Below, in pieces: positions 1 through 6,786 of a DNA stretch of 11,818 nt. Source of the stretch: Phycisphaerales bacterium (lineage in GTDB: Bacteria > Planctomycetota > Phycisphaerae > Phycisphaerales > UBA1924); assembly GCA_016764015.1 (NCBI GenBank), contig JAESSR010000052.1, positions 1 through 11,818 on the forward strand, in the 5' to 3' direction. Each line of letters opens with the position of its first letter. The first letter of the stretch is position 1. A program made the position numbers and the translations under genes. The notes under the pieces are model-generated. The model did not search any database and was not told where the DNA came from. It saw only the letters and a list, made by a program, of their open reading frames with translations.

Positions 1-1
1 A

Positions 2-739
2 CTCCTCGATCGCATCAGCTTCCGCAAGTTCGTCGGCTTGTCGTTCACCGATTCAACGCCCGACGAAACGACCTTCGTCAAGTTCCGCAAGCGATTACGC
101 GAAGCCAAGCTCGACGAGTACCTCTTCCAATCTGTCGTCAAACACCTTGATTCACAGGGTTTTCTGGTCCGTGAAGGCACGATGGTCGATGCAACAATCA
201 TCGAGCAATCAACGGGCTCGAAGAATGACGGCGGCGAAAACACGCGCGATCAAGACGCGAGTTTCACCAAGAAGCACGGCAAGACGCATCACGGCTACAA
301 AGCGCACATCGCCTGCGATCTGTCGGGCGTGGTCACGGATTACAAAGTGGCGACGGCCAAGGTGCACGATTCAAAGTGCATCGACGAACTCGTTGAAGGT
401 GAAGAAAAAATCGTGTACGCCGACAGCGCGTACTCGTCGAAAGATCGACGCAACTTGTTGCGTCAGCGCGGCGTGATAGACGCGATTGTCTATAAATGGA
501 AACGCGGCCAAGCCGAGTTATACGATTGGCAAGATCGCTGGGATGTGCTTGTTTCCAAGGCCCGATCGAAGGTCGAGCATCCGTTTGCGATGATAAAGCA
601 CCAGCTTGGGTATCGCAGGGTGCGCTACCGCGGCCTGGAAAGAAACGCATTCGATGTGTACCTGATGTTGATGGCGTGCAACTTGAAGCGGAGTGTATGG
701 CTTGGGTCGAAATGTTTGGAACCTGTGCCAAAGAAGTGA
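2..739 (+). CDS. IS5-type DDE transposase, 5' end outside window
   Basis: This is the C-terminal 245 residues of a transposase that cuts and joins DNA to move an insertion sequence. The frame is open to the window edge, reading L-L-D-R-I-S-F-R-K-F-V-G before the TTG at 38, so that TTG is probably not the true start and an N-terminal part lies to the left. The three acidic catalytic residues are visible: Asp63 in V-D-A-T, Asp141 in Y-A-D-S-A-Y, and Glu192 in K-V-E-H-P-F. Around the Glu, Arg188 and Lys199 complete the R(3)E(6)K part of the IS4/IS5 signature; the usual upstream Tyr is a Ser. A motif G-Y-K-A-H follows a Lys/His-rich loop, as in IS5 proteins. The visible part is uninterrupted and ends normally at TGA, so the copy may be intact. 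The left end of the element is outside the window and no terminal inverted repeat can be paired, so the element's limits are unknown. Confidence 0.9.
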   Translation, partial: LLDRISFRKFVGLSFTDSTPDETTFVKFRKRLREAKLDEYLFQSVVKHLDSQGFLVREGTMVDATIIEQSTGSKNDGGENTRDQDASFTKKHGKTHHGYKAHIACDLSGVVTDYKVATAKVHDSKCIDELVEGEEKIVYADSAYSSKDRRNLLRQRGVIDAIVYKWKRGQAELYDWQDRWDVLVSKARSKVEHPFAMIKHQLGYRRVRYRGLERNAFDVYLMLMACNLKRSVWLGSKCLEPVPKK

Positions 740-742
740 TGG

Positions 743-763
743 AGTGCGCGGTGGCTGCGCGCT
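743..763 (+). terminator. small hairpin just after the transposase stop
   Basis: AGTGCGC and GCGCGCT form a 7-bp stem (one G-T pair) around a 7-nt loop, starting 3 nt after the transposase stop codon. No T-run follows, so if it stops transcription it is not a canonical intrinsic terminator. It could equally be part of the subterminal end of the insertion sequence. The remaining bases to 878 hold nothing I can name. Confidence 0.25.
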
Positions 764-878
764 GATTCGGGTCAGAGTGCTTGAATCACGCTGATTTGAG
801 CTTCAGAAGACCTGATTGAGCAAGTTCAACGGGAAAGCTTTACGCCCACAGTCGATTTCGAGTAGAATCCGGTGGCAG

Positions 879-1799
879 TCACGGATTGGTGAGATTCCTA
901 AACATGGTTTCATTATCTCCCACTGAATGCAATGGTTCAAGGTGTGTTTGGAAGAACTCGATGAGGTCGGCACGGGCTTGGGCGCTTCTTTGGATGAGGG
1001 AGTTGTGGTCGCCGGGGTAGGTTTTTAGGGTGACGGAGACTTGGGCATCGGTAGCGGCCTTGTAGAGGATATCCGCGTGGCGGGGGTTGATGACTTGGTC
1101 GTTTGTGCCGTGCATGATGAGGTAGGGTTGGTTGCTCAAGTGTTTGATTGAGTCTTTAGCATCGAGACCCGATGGCATGAGCAGCGGGCCGAGCGGGGAC
1201 ATGTCGGCGGCGACACCTTGCCATGATGAGAAGGTTGAGAGGGTCGCGATGGCGCGGACTCTTGGTTCGTTGGCGGCTGCGTTGAGTGCGAATGGGCCGC
1301 CGAGGGAGACGCCGAGGACGCCGACGCGGGTTGGGTCTACGCGCGGGTGATTGAAGAGTGCTTCGAGCGCAGCGGCGGTGTCGATGGCGAGTTTGTTGCG
1401 GTTGATTGGCCCTGTGTCATCGGATCGCCCATAGCAGCGGTAATCGAAGAGCAGGACATGGAACCCGGCGTCGGTGAGGAAGTTTGAGAAGGTGTCGTGG
1501 TCGGCGATGTTGCCGGCGTTGCCGTGGGCGTGGAGGATGGCGGGTGCTCGTTGATTTTCGGGGATTCTTTTGGCGGGCATGAACCATGCGTGGAGTTTTA
1601 AGCCGTCGGGCGTGGTGATCCAGAGGTCTTCGTACTCGGCTGGGGTGACGATGAGATGGCGGGAAGGGAAGTAGGCGAGTTGCTCGGCGGCTCCTGAGAA
1701 TCGGACACCGAGGAGCGCGAGGAGGAGGACGATGAGTGTCCAGCGAAGTGTGCGAGTAATGCGCTTGAGGATAGATTTGGGTTTGGGTGGTTTAGCCAT
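879..1799 (-). CDS. Membrane-anchored alpha/beta hydrolase
   Basis: This 306-residue serine hydrolase resembles the ABHD12/13-BEM46 and YqkD type and probably cleaves an ester or acyl substrate that cannot be named from sequence. A basic N-terminus (residues 1-20) is followed by one hydrophobic segment at about 21-37, which suggests anchoring in the inner membrane with the catalytic domain outside. The oxyanion-hole motif H-G-N-A-G-N is at 92-97. The nucleophile elbow G-V-S-L-G-G has Ser165, the acid is probably Asp234 in H-G-T-N-D-Q-V, and the catalytic His is His265 in P-G-D-H-N-S. All three members of the triad and their spacing are as expected. Its ATG overlaps the end of the DinB-fold gene by 8 nt (ATGGCTAA contains the start of one and the stop of the other), so its translation is probably coupled to that gene. 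It converges with the transposase, with 139 nt between them. Confidence 0.88.
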   Translation of the reverse strand: MAKPPKPKSILKRITRTLRWTLIVLLLALLGVRFSGAAEQLAYFPSRHLIVTPAEYEDLWITTPDGLKLHAWFMPAKRIPENQRAPAILHAHGNAGNIADHDTFSNFLTDAGFHVLLFDYRCYGRSDDTGPINRNKLAIDTAAALEALFNHPRVDPTRVGVLGVSLGGPFALNAAANEPRVRAIATLSTFSSWQGVAADMSPLGPLLMPSGLDAKDSIKHLSNQPYLIMHGTNDQVINPRHADILYKAATDAQVSVTLKTYPGDHNSLIQRSAQARADLIEFFQTHLEPLHSVGDNETMFRNLTNP

Positions 1800-2304
1800 G
1801 TGTCGTGATCATCCATTCCATGATGGAGGACATGGGTTGGTCTTTGATTCCGAGTTGGCGGAGCATGTTGTAGCATTGGGCGCGGTGGTGCATCGAGTGG
1901 GTCATGACATGGGTCAGGATGCCGCCGGCGGTGAAGGTGTAGGTTTGATCGCCTCGCTCGCGGGTGATGACGGTGTCGAATGGCTTTGCGAGGGCGGCTT
2001 GCTCGAAGGCTGATGATGTTGGGTCGTGGAGTTCAATGATTTGCCCGAGGGTGCAACTTTGTTCTTCGAGGCGTGGTCGGCTTGGAGTTTGGTTGAGGAC
2101 ATCGGTCCAGCCATGCATGGCGCCGAGATTGTGGAGAAGGTTGGAGGACAATGAGCCGGTGCCCATTTCGAAGGGTTGGTTGAACAGTTCAGCGGTGAGT
2201 GCTTGGCAGGCGGCGTAGAGGCGCTCGTTGGCCCAGCGATCGTGGGCGATAAGGACAGAGGCTGGATCAGTTGGTTGATTGGATGGTTGACCGGTTGTTT
2301 GCAT
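1792..2304 (-). CDS. DinB-family four-helix protein
   Basis: This 170-residue protein has the DinB/YfiT fold, a metal-binding four-helix bundle. Characterised members are thiol S-transferases or related detoxification enzymes, but the substrate here is unknown. Recognisable parts are W-A-N-E-R-L-Y near residue 24, L-L-H-N-L-G-A-M-H-G-W at 56-66, and the family hallmark T-H-V-M-T-H-S-M-H-H-R-A-Q at 131-143. The likely metal ligands are His58, His136 and His140. I chose the ATG at 2304 although the frame is open to an ATG at 2340. The 2304 start has GGAG 6 nt upstream (2311-2314), and an extended -10 box lies at 2329-2337, which would put the longer start upstream of the transcription start. 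The resulting length fits the family. It is the first gene of a two-gene unit with the hydrolase. Confidence 0.85.
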   Translation of the reverse strand: MQTTGQPSNQPTDPASVLIAHDRWANERLYAACQALTAELFNQPFEMGTGSLSSNLLHNLGAMHGWTDVLNQTPSRPRLEEQSCTLGQIIELHDPTSSAFEQAALAKPFDTVITRERGDQTYTFTAGGILTHVMTHSMHHRAQCYNMLRQLGIKDQPMSSIMEWMITTHG

Positions 2305-2328
2305 GAGGAACTCCAATGGTGTTGATGG

Positions 2329-2337
2329 AGTATACCA
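2329..2337 (-). promoter_or_regulatory. extended -10 promoter of the DinB-hydrolase unit
   Basis: On the minus strand TGG-TATACT gives an extended -10 element (TGn plus a hexamer matching TATAAT at 5 of 6). No good -35 is seen at 17 bp, as is common for extended -10 promoters. Transcription would start near 2322, leaving an 18-nt leader that contains the GGAG ribosome binding site of the 2304 start. Confidence 0.5.
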
Positions 2338-2367
2338 CAATCATCAGACCAGAACCGACTGACGGCT

Positions 2368-3630
2368 TTACTCCGGCTGATAGCTGAGTGCTGCATCGAG
2401 CACCGGGTCGGTTCCGGCAAAGAAAGCCTTTGAATCAAGCTCAATAAGAACATCTGGATACACCGCGTCCGGGTCGCCATCGACTTTCTCGAACCACTTG
2501 GTCGAGTGCGAGACAGTGAGCTTTGAGTTGGGCAGAATGAAGGAGTTGAGTTGCCCGAAGTGGTTGGGCTTGCCGCCGGTGGGTTCGCCGATGAGCACGG
2601 CTCCTGCGCGGTCTCTGAGTTGGTGCGCGTTGCTCATCGCGGAGCTAAATGTATACCGTGAAATGAGCGTGATGATGTCGCCGGGCTCATTGAATCGCTG
2701 GGACTCTTTGAGCGCATCGATCATCGGCCAGAGCACCGTTTCATCTCCCCCACCATTGAAGCGTAGATCGATCACGAGCCTCTGAGCGTCTTGTTCCTCT
2801 GATTTTTCGAGAATGAACTTGATAAGCAAATCCATCGGAAAATCTTCAGCTTCATGACACTTGTTGTAAGCGAGGTACATTGTCTTTGATTCGGCAAGAA
2901 ACTCGGTCTGGTAATCACCATTGCTCTTGCGGTACATCAAGGGCATCCCGTTCTCAAAGTTCTGCGCAAAGCTCACCCACTGTGGGCGATTTTTCGGGAT
3001 CGAACAATCGAGTGTGACAATCCGTTCGCCTGCACCGGTATCATCCTTAATTGTGAGTTGATATGAATTGGCGAGGTGATTGTCTGCCAATCCGACTGCA
3101 GCGAGTGCCGGCAGCAGTGTGATGTATGAGCTGCCCGCATTGATGAGCCTTGAGTGGTTCTCATATCCAAAGAGCACGCCGATTCTTTGAAAAGCAGCGT
3201 GGGCATCGGTATCTCCGAACTTGAGGATTTGTGCGCCAACGAGATCGCTATTTGGCGCGGTCGCTGCGGAAATGAACACGCCGTCGCTGAGCACGATGCA
3301 CTGGATCGGCAAGCGATGCATGTTCTTGGCGTAGGCGCTGAACTCGATGTTTGTGTGCGAATCGCCTCCCATCGCGACGATGCGATAGAGTTCCATGACG
3401 ATCTGTGAATCATCGAGTTCATTGAGTTGCTCGCTGAGCAGATCAATCGCGTCCTCAAACTCATCGACCGTATGCTTCGTGTAAAAGTTTGGGTGGCGTG
3501 CGAGCAGATTCTCTGCCAGAGTGTCAATGTCTTGCTGCCACAAATCGGTAGACATCTGTCCACGCGCGGGCGAAATGAGCATTATCAAAGCCACGAGAAT
3601 GAACACGACTCGGTGGTGTAGGTGTATCAT
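2368..3630 (-). CDS. Exported S41-family (C-terminal-processing-like) serine peptidase
   Basis: This 420-residue protein has a signal peptide (hydrophobic core about 8-20, then P-A-R-G-Q near 21-25), so it acts outside the cytoplasm. The N-terminal part carries G-G-D-S-H-T at 88-93, similar to the D-x-H-T motif that precedes many S41 domains, and a short PDZ-like stretch around 131-150. The peptidase core is clear: V-I-D-L-R-F-N-G-G-G at 286-295, T-F-S-S-A-M at 327-332, and G-E-P-T-G-G-K at 348-354. Aligning with Tsp/CtpA, where the Ser-Lys pair is 25 residues apart, gives Ser329 and Lys354 as the dyad. The substrate is unknown. Family members degrade or trim exported proteins, but some such proteins have drifted to other roles. 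The gene has no Shine-Dalgarno sequence, and its promoter lies directly against the ATG. It is 63 nt upstream of the DinB-fold gene, which has its own promoter. Confidence 0.85.
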   Translation of the reverse strand: MIHLHHRVVFILVALIMLISPARGQMSTDLWQQDIDTLAENLLARHPNFYTKHTVDEFEDAIDLLSEQLNELDDSQIVMELYRIVAMGGDSHTNIEFSAYAKNMHRLPIQCIVLSDGVFISAATAPNSDLVGAQILKFGDTDAHAAFQRIGVLFGYENHSRLINAGSSYITLLPALAAVGLADNHLANSYQLTIKDDTGAGERIVTLDCSIPKNRPQWVSFAQNFENGMPLMYRKSNGDYQTEFLAESKTMYLAYNKCHEAEDFPMDLLIKFILEKSEEQDAQRLVIDLRFNGGGDETVLWPMIDALKESQRFNEPGDIITLISRYTFSSAMSNAHQLRDRAGAVLIGEPTGGKPNHFGQLNSFILPNSKLTVSHSTKWFEKVDGDPDAVYPDVLIELDSKAFFAGTDPVLDAALSYQPE

Positions 3631-3635
3631 GGACG

Positions 3636-3664
3636 ATTATATCTTGAATTCGGCATGATATAAA
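3636..3664 (-). promoter_or_regulatory. sigma70-type promoter of the S41 peptidase, leaderless arrangement
   Basis: On the minus strand TTTATA (3664-3659), a 17-bp spacer and a perfect TATAAT (3641-3636) are followed by 5 nt and then the ATG at 3630. Transcription would start at or within a base of the A of the start codon, giving an mRNA with essentially no leader. This agrees with the lack of any Shine-Dalgarno match upstream of that ATG. Confidence 0.55.
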
Positions 3665-3753
3665 CCCCCGCATGGCATCTAAACAGATAAAACCTCTTCG
3701 ATTTCATCAATCTGTCGTTCGTTCAAAATAAAGGCACCGAACATACTACTTTC

Positions 3754-3762
3754 TGGTAGAAT
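3754..3762 (+). promoter_or_regulatory. extended -10 promoter of the FG-GAP protein gene
   Basis: TGG-TAGAAT is an extended -10 element matching TATAAT at 5 of 6. The predicted start near 3769 leaves a leader of about 35 nt, which includes GAGG at 3793-3796, 7 nt before the ATG at 3804. It lies about 110 bp from the divergent peptidase promoter, so the two are separate promoters in one intergenic region. Confidence 0.45.
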
Positions 3763-3803
3763 TAAAACTGCTTCAAAGTAAACAACCTTGCTGAGGATTC
3801 CAT

Positions 3804-5099
3804 ATGCACTTTCATCGAAAAACGGTACGCACGATCTTGATCGCAAGCGTTTCAACTGCCAGCTTTGCTCAAACCGCATCTGCACAGGTTTTTTTTGAAG
3901 AACACCAAGTGTTTCCGAGCAACGGCACGCCGGACGATCTGTTTGGGTGGGCAATTGCAATGAACGATAACATAATCGCAGTATCAAGCGTTCATGATGG
4001 TGTCAACGGCACAGACTCTGGGTCGGTCTATGTGTTCCAGGCGCATACGAGAACTCAGCTTGCTCGGCTGATCCCTGACGACGGCGCAGCACGAGACAAC
4101 TTTGGATTTTCCGTCGCGACCGACAACGGGCTGGTCGTCGTTGGGGCGTACCTTGATGATGACGATGGATTTGATTCTGGTTCAGTCTATATCTTCGATG
4201 CCAACACCGGGGCTCAACTTTCCAAGCTCCATGCCAGCGATGCGAGTGCGGGCGACAACTTTGGTATCTCTGTTGCCATCGACGACGGGATCATTGTCGT
4301 CGGGGCGGCTCGCAACAACGACAACGGTGTACGATCTGGATCGGCGTATGTATTTGATGCCGAAACAGGCGCCCAGCTTGCCAAGCTGCTTCCCAACGAT
4401 GGCTCATCGGAAGATCTCTTCGGGCTCAGTGTTGCAACACAAGGTGGTACCGTGGTTGTCGGGGTTCCCAATGACGATGACAACGGATCACAGTCCGGCT
4501 CGGTGTATATTTTCGATGCGATCACAGGCTTTGAACGATCCAAGTTGATCCCAACCGATGGACAATCATTGGCATTCTTTGGTGGCGCGATCGCGATAGA
4601 CAACGGCACATTGGCTGTCGGTGCTCGCTTTGACAGCGGCAGTGCCCAAAACGCGGGCGCCGCGTACCTCTTTGATATCGCTACCGGCGAGCTGCTCACC
4701 AAACTCGTTGCCAATGATTCAGACCAGTTTGAGAACTTCGGAAGCTCGATCGATATCGATGGCGGGATTGTTGCAGTCGGCGCATGGAAAGATGGGTTCA
4801 ATGGAGCAGATTCTGGGGCTGCCTATGTCTTCGATGCGTCTACCGGCGAGCAGATGTTCAAGATGATCGCGACCGATGGCTCTTCCCAAGATGTATTTGG
4901 TGGCTCAATCGCCATCGACAACGGAGTCATGGTCGCTGGCGCGTACCAAAGCGATAATCAGGGCAATAACTCGGGGACGGTGTACACCTTCCCACAACTC
5001 ACCAGCCCATGCCCGGCGGATTTCAATGATGATGGCGAAGTGAACTTCTTCGATGTCGCCGCGTTTATCAATGCGTTTTCAAATCAATGCCCGGAATGA
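3804..5099 (+). CDS. Secreted seven-bladed FG-GAP beta-propeller with dockerin-like tail
   Basis: This 431-residue exported protein has a basic start, a hydrophobic core about 10-22 and A-S-A-Q at 25-28 as a likely cleavage region. Residues 38-397 are seven FG-GAP units, the first six exactly 53 residues long. Each has F-G near position 10, V-V-V-G-A or similar near 21-25, an Asp/Asn-rich loop with a Gly, and S-G-S-V-Y-V-F-D. The loops are likely calcium sites, as in integrin-type propellers. The seventh unit lacks its last strand, and the sequence just after the signal peptide (H-Q-V-F-P-S) could supply it, closing the ring. Residues 403-430 form one dockerin-type calcium loop (Asp406, Asn408, Asp410, Asn414, Asp417) between two Cys residues. 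This resembles the GC-type dockerin tails of Phycisphaerae and is probably a surface-attachment signal. No enzyme motif is seen, so a binding or structural surface role is the likely one. The start is supported by GAGG 7 nt upstream. Confidence 0.88.
   Translation: MHFHRKTVRTILIASVSTASFAQTASAQVFFEEHQVFPSNGTPDDLFGWAIAMNDNIIAVSSVHDGVNGTDSGSVYVFQAHTRTQLARLIPDDGAARDNFGFSVATDNGLVVVGAYLDDDDGFDSGSVYIFDANTGAQLSKLHASDASAGDNFGISVAIDDGIIVVGAARNNDNGVRSGSAYVFDAETGAQLAKLLPNDGSSEDLFGLSVATQGGTVVVGVPNDDDNGSQSGSVYIFDAITGFERSKLIPTDGQSLAFFGGAIAIDNGTLAVGARFDSGSAQNAGAAYLFDIATGELLTKLVANDSDQFENFGSSIDIDGGIVAVGAWKDGFNGADSGAAYVFDASTGEQMFKMIATDGSSQDVFGGSIAIDNGVMVAGAYQSDNQGNNSGTVYTFPQLTSPCPADFNDDGEVNFFDVAAFINAFSNQCPE
3915..4994 (+). 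repeat. seven tandem FG-GAP coding units, 159-bp period
   Basis: Six complete 53-codon units start at residues 38, 91, 144, 197, 250 and 303, and a seventh, shorter unit starts at 356. The protein period is exact, while the DNA of the units has diverged considerably. This points to old duplication held by the fold, not recent expansion. Confidence 0.85.
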
Positions 5100-5120
5100 T
5101 CTCAACCCATTGAGTTTATT
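5095..5120. terminator. possible shared terminator between convergent genes
   Basis: CTCAA and TTGAG form a 5-bp stem around CCCA. After one T-T mismatch the pairing continues for 5 more pairs (one G-T) that run into both stop codons. Short A/T stretches flank it on both strands. The two convergent genes end only 16 nt apart, so a bidirectional terminator would have to lie here. The stem is weak. Confidence 0.3.
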
Positions 5121-6591
5121 GGCCCTGCGCCAATGAGAAACCGGGCACGCCGTCGTACATCCGGATGGGGATGAACTCCGTCACGGTGAACTTCTCAGCG
5201 ATCTTTGCAAGCAGATGAACCGTTGGGCCCTGCCCGATCACGGTGCCTTCTTTAAGTTCAAAGCGGGCACAGCATTCGTTGACGAGTTCGGTATACGGCG
5301 AGCCGGTCGGCCAGACCTGTGTGCCTCGGTTTGAAATTACCGTGAGTTTGAACGGCGTGGTTTCACACAAGCGTTGGAGCTTGGCGGCAAGATCGAGCGG
5401 GGTCAGTGTAGTTTCAAGGAAGATATCAGCCCCGCACACGGTTGTCTCTACCTGCTCATGCGTGGTCATCATCAGGTTCACACTCGGACGAACCGGAGGC
5501 GTGTGCGAAAGCTCGTCGCTTGCTGGAACAGTACATCCTTCGATGGTTTCAGGATTCTTGCCCAAATTGGCAGCGATTGCAGCCGCGAATGCCTTGGTGC
5601 CTACAGGCTCGCCATCGCCCTTCACATCGCCGGTATGCACACCCGATTCAAGCGTATACAACAGCGAATTTTCGATAATCGCAGCGGATTTGCGCATCCC
5701 GATATGACGGAGCATAATCACACCTGAAAGCAGCAAACTTGTTGGGTTGGCGAGGTCTTGCCCAGCAATATCTGGGGCTGTGCCGTGGACTGCTTCGAAG
5801 ATGCTGATCTGATCCCCGATGTTGGCCGATGGGGCAAAGCCCAAACCACCAACGAGCCCCGCGGCCAAGTCAGAAACAATGTCGCCTTGCAGGTTGGTCA
5901 GCACGATCATCTTGTACTTATCTGGACGGAGCACAAGGTTCATGCACAGCGCGTCGATGATGACATCTTCTGTTTCGATCTGCGGAAAGTCTTGGGAGAT
6001 GAACTTGAAACGATCGAGGAATGTGCCATCGGTCATCTTCATGATGTTGGCTTTGTGCCCACAGGTCACCTTGTCGATCCCGAATGCGGTTGCGGTTTCA
6101 AAGGCGAACCGATTGATCTGATCGCACCCTGGGGTGGTGATGATCCGTTTGGCGGTGTAGGCATCGGGGGTGAGCCGATGTTCGATCCCGCCGTAGGTGT
6201 CTTCTACATTTTCACGAACCACATAAAAATCGACCGGCACACCTGCGCGAGAGTACACTGTTTCAACACCTGGGAGCGTCTGAAAATGACGCAGGTTGGC
6301 AAAGGCGCCGAATGTTTTTCGGAGCGTCACATTGATTGATTTTCCACCCCCACCGATCGGTGTCCCCATCGGACCTTTGTACAAGATCCCGGTCTCTTCG
6401 ATCGTCTCGACGGCCTCGTCGGTCATCCCGCGGGTATCGCCGTCGTTAAAAACCTTGCGCCCCATATCGACATCGACAAACTCGACCTGATCGAGCACAC
6501 CAGCAGCCTGAAATATGGCCAAACAAGCCTGTGTGATTTCAGGGCCGATGCCATCTCCGGGTGCGAGTGCGATTTTCAGTTTGCCGGTCAT
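5116..6591 (-). CDS. icd: Isocitrate dehydrogenase, long Thermus/Rickettsia-type form
   Basis: The enzyme oxidises and decarboxylates isocitrate to 2-oxoglutarate in the TCA cycle, in the cytoplasm. It has 491 residues: a catalytic beta-decarboxylating dehydrogenase core of about 350, and a C-terminal domain (about 370-491) typical of the long bacterial form. Substrate residues are visible: Ser85, Asn87 and Arg91 in S-I-N-V-T-L-R, Arg101, Arg126 in V-V-R-E-N, Tyr133, Lys180 in H-K-A-N-I-M-K, and metal-site Asp213, Asp237 and Asp241. The cofactor loop reads H-G-T-A-P-D-I-A-G-Q-D-L-A-N-P. Asp274, Ile275 and Ala281 stand where the E. coli NADP enzyme has Lys344, Tyr345 and Val351, and the Tyr391/Arg395 positions appear to be Gly. 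This is the NAD pattern, although relatives are often labelled NADP-dependent. GAGG lies 6 nt before the ATG. The gene stands alone, 195 nt after the preceding gene. Confidence 0.95.
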   Translation of the reverse strand: MTGKLKIALAPGDGIGPEITQACLAIFQAAGVLDQVEFVDVDMGRKVFNDGDTRGMTDEAVETIEETGILYKGPMGTPIGGGGKSINVTLRKTFGAFANLRHFQTLPGVETVYSRAGVPVDFYVVRENVEDTYGGIEHRLTPDAYTAKRIITTPGCDQINRFAFETATAFGIDKVTCGHKANIMKMTDGTFLDRFKFISQDFPQIETEDVIIDALCMNLVLRPDKYKMIVLTNLQGDIVSDLAAGLVGGLGFAPSANIGDQISIFEAVHGTAPDIAGQDLANPTSLLLSGVIMLRHIGMRKSAAIIENSLLYTLESGVHTGDVKGDGEPVGTKAFAAAIAANLGKNPETIEGCTVPASDELSHTPPVRPSVNLMMTTHEQVETTVCGADIFLETTLTPLDLAAKLQRLCETTPFKLTVISNRGTQVWPTGSPYTELVNECCARFELKEGTVIGQGPTVHLLAKIAEKFTVTEFIPIRMYDGVPGFSLAQGQ

Positions 6592-6683
6592 TATCTACCT
6601 CGATTTGGGGATCTGTTGTTCTGGGTTTACAGGATTAGGTCGGCACAATAGGGGCATTGAGTGAGTGGATGTAGTGCGTTGGC

Positions 6684-6730
6684 AAAAAAGTGAGGAAGCC
6701 AATCCAAAATCTGTCCAAATTGCCGGCTTC
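6684..6730 (-). terminator. possible intrinsic terminator after the atypical SDR gene
   Basis: On the minus strand GAAGCC and GGCTTC (plus positions 6725-6730 and 6695-6700) form a 6-bp stem, extended by AAT/ATT with a 3-nt bulge and a 15-nt loop. Five nt later comes a run of six T (plus A-run 6684-6689). It sits about 57 nt past the stop at 6787. The large loop and bulge make it an imperfect case. The rest of 6592-6786 should hold the isocitrate dehydrogenase promoter, but I could not pick a convincing -35/-10 pair. Confidence 0.35.
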
Positions 6731-6786
6731 TTGGTACATTCATTCCGGCGAAAACCGCCATCGACAGCATCAACAGATTGACCAAG

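Noticed and set aside
762..820. Three loose copies of C-T-G-A-T-T followed by G/T-rich bases after the transposase, considered as element ends
   Set aside because: They are too short and degenerate, and the other end of the element is not in the window to compare.
865..886. AATCCG / CGGATT inverted repeat over the hydrolase stop codon, considered as a terminator
   Set aside because: The stem is only 6 bp and no T-run follows on either strand.
3679..3803. Minus-strand reading frame ending in an acidic, natural-looking tail (F-I-L-N-E-R-Q-I-D-E-I-E-E-V-L) in the divergent promoter region
   Set aside because: The frame runs into the signal-peptide region of the FG-GAP gene, the only start inside the gap would give 21 residues, there is no ribosome binding site, and it covers the FG-GAP promoter. 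It could be a decayed gene end but this cannot be shown.
6627..6761. 44-codon minus-strand frame with a C-P-Y-C motif between the atypical SDR and isocitrate dehydrogenase genes
   Set aside because: The composition looks plausible, but no Shine-Dalgarno sequence or promoter supports a start, and it overlaps the candidate terminator with its T-run.
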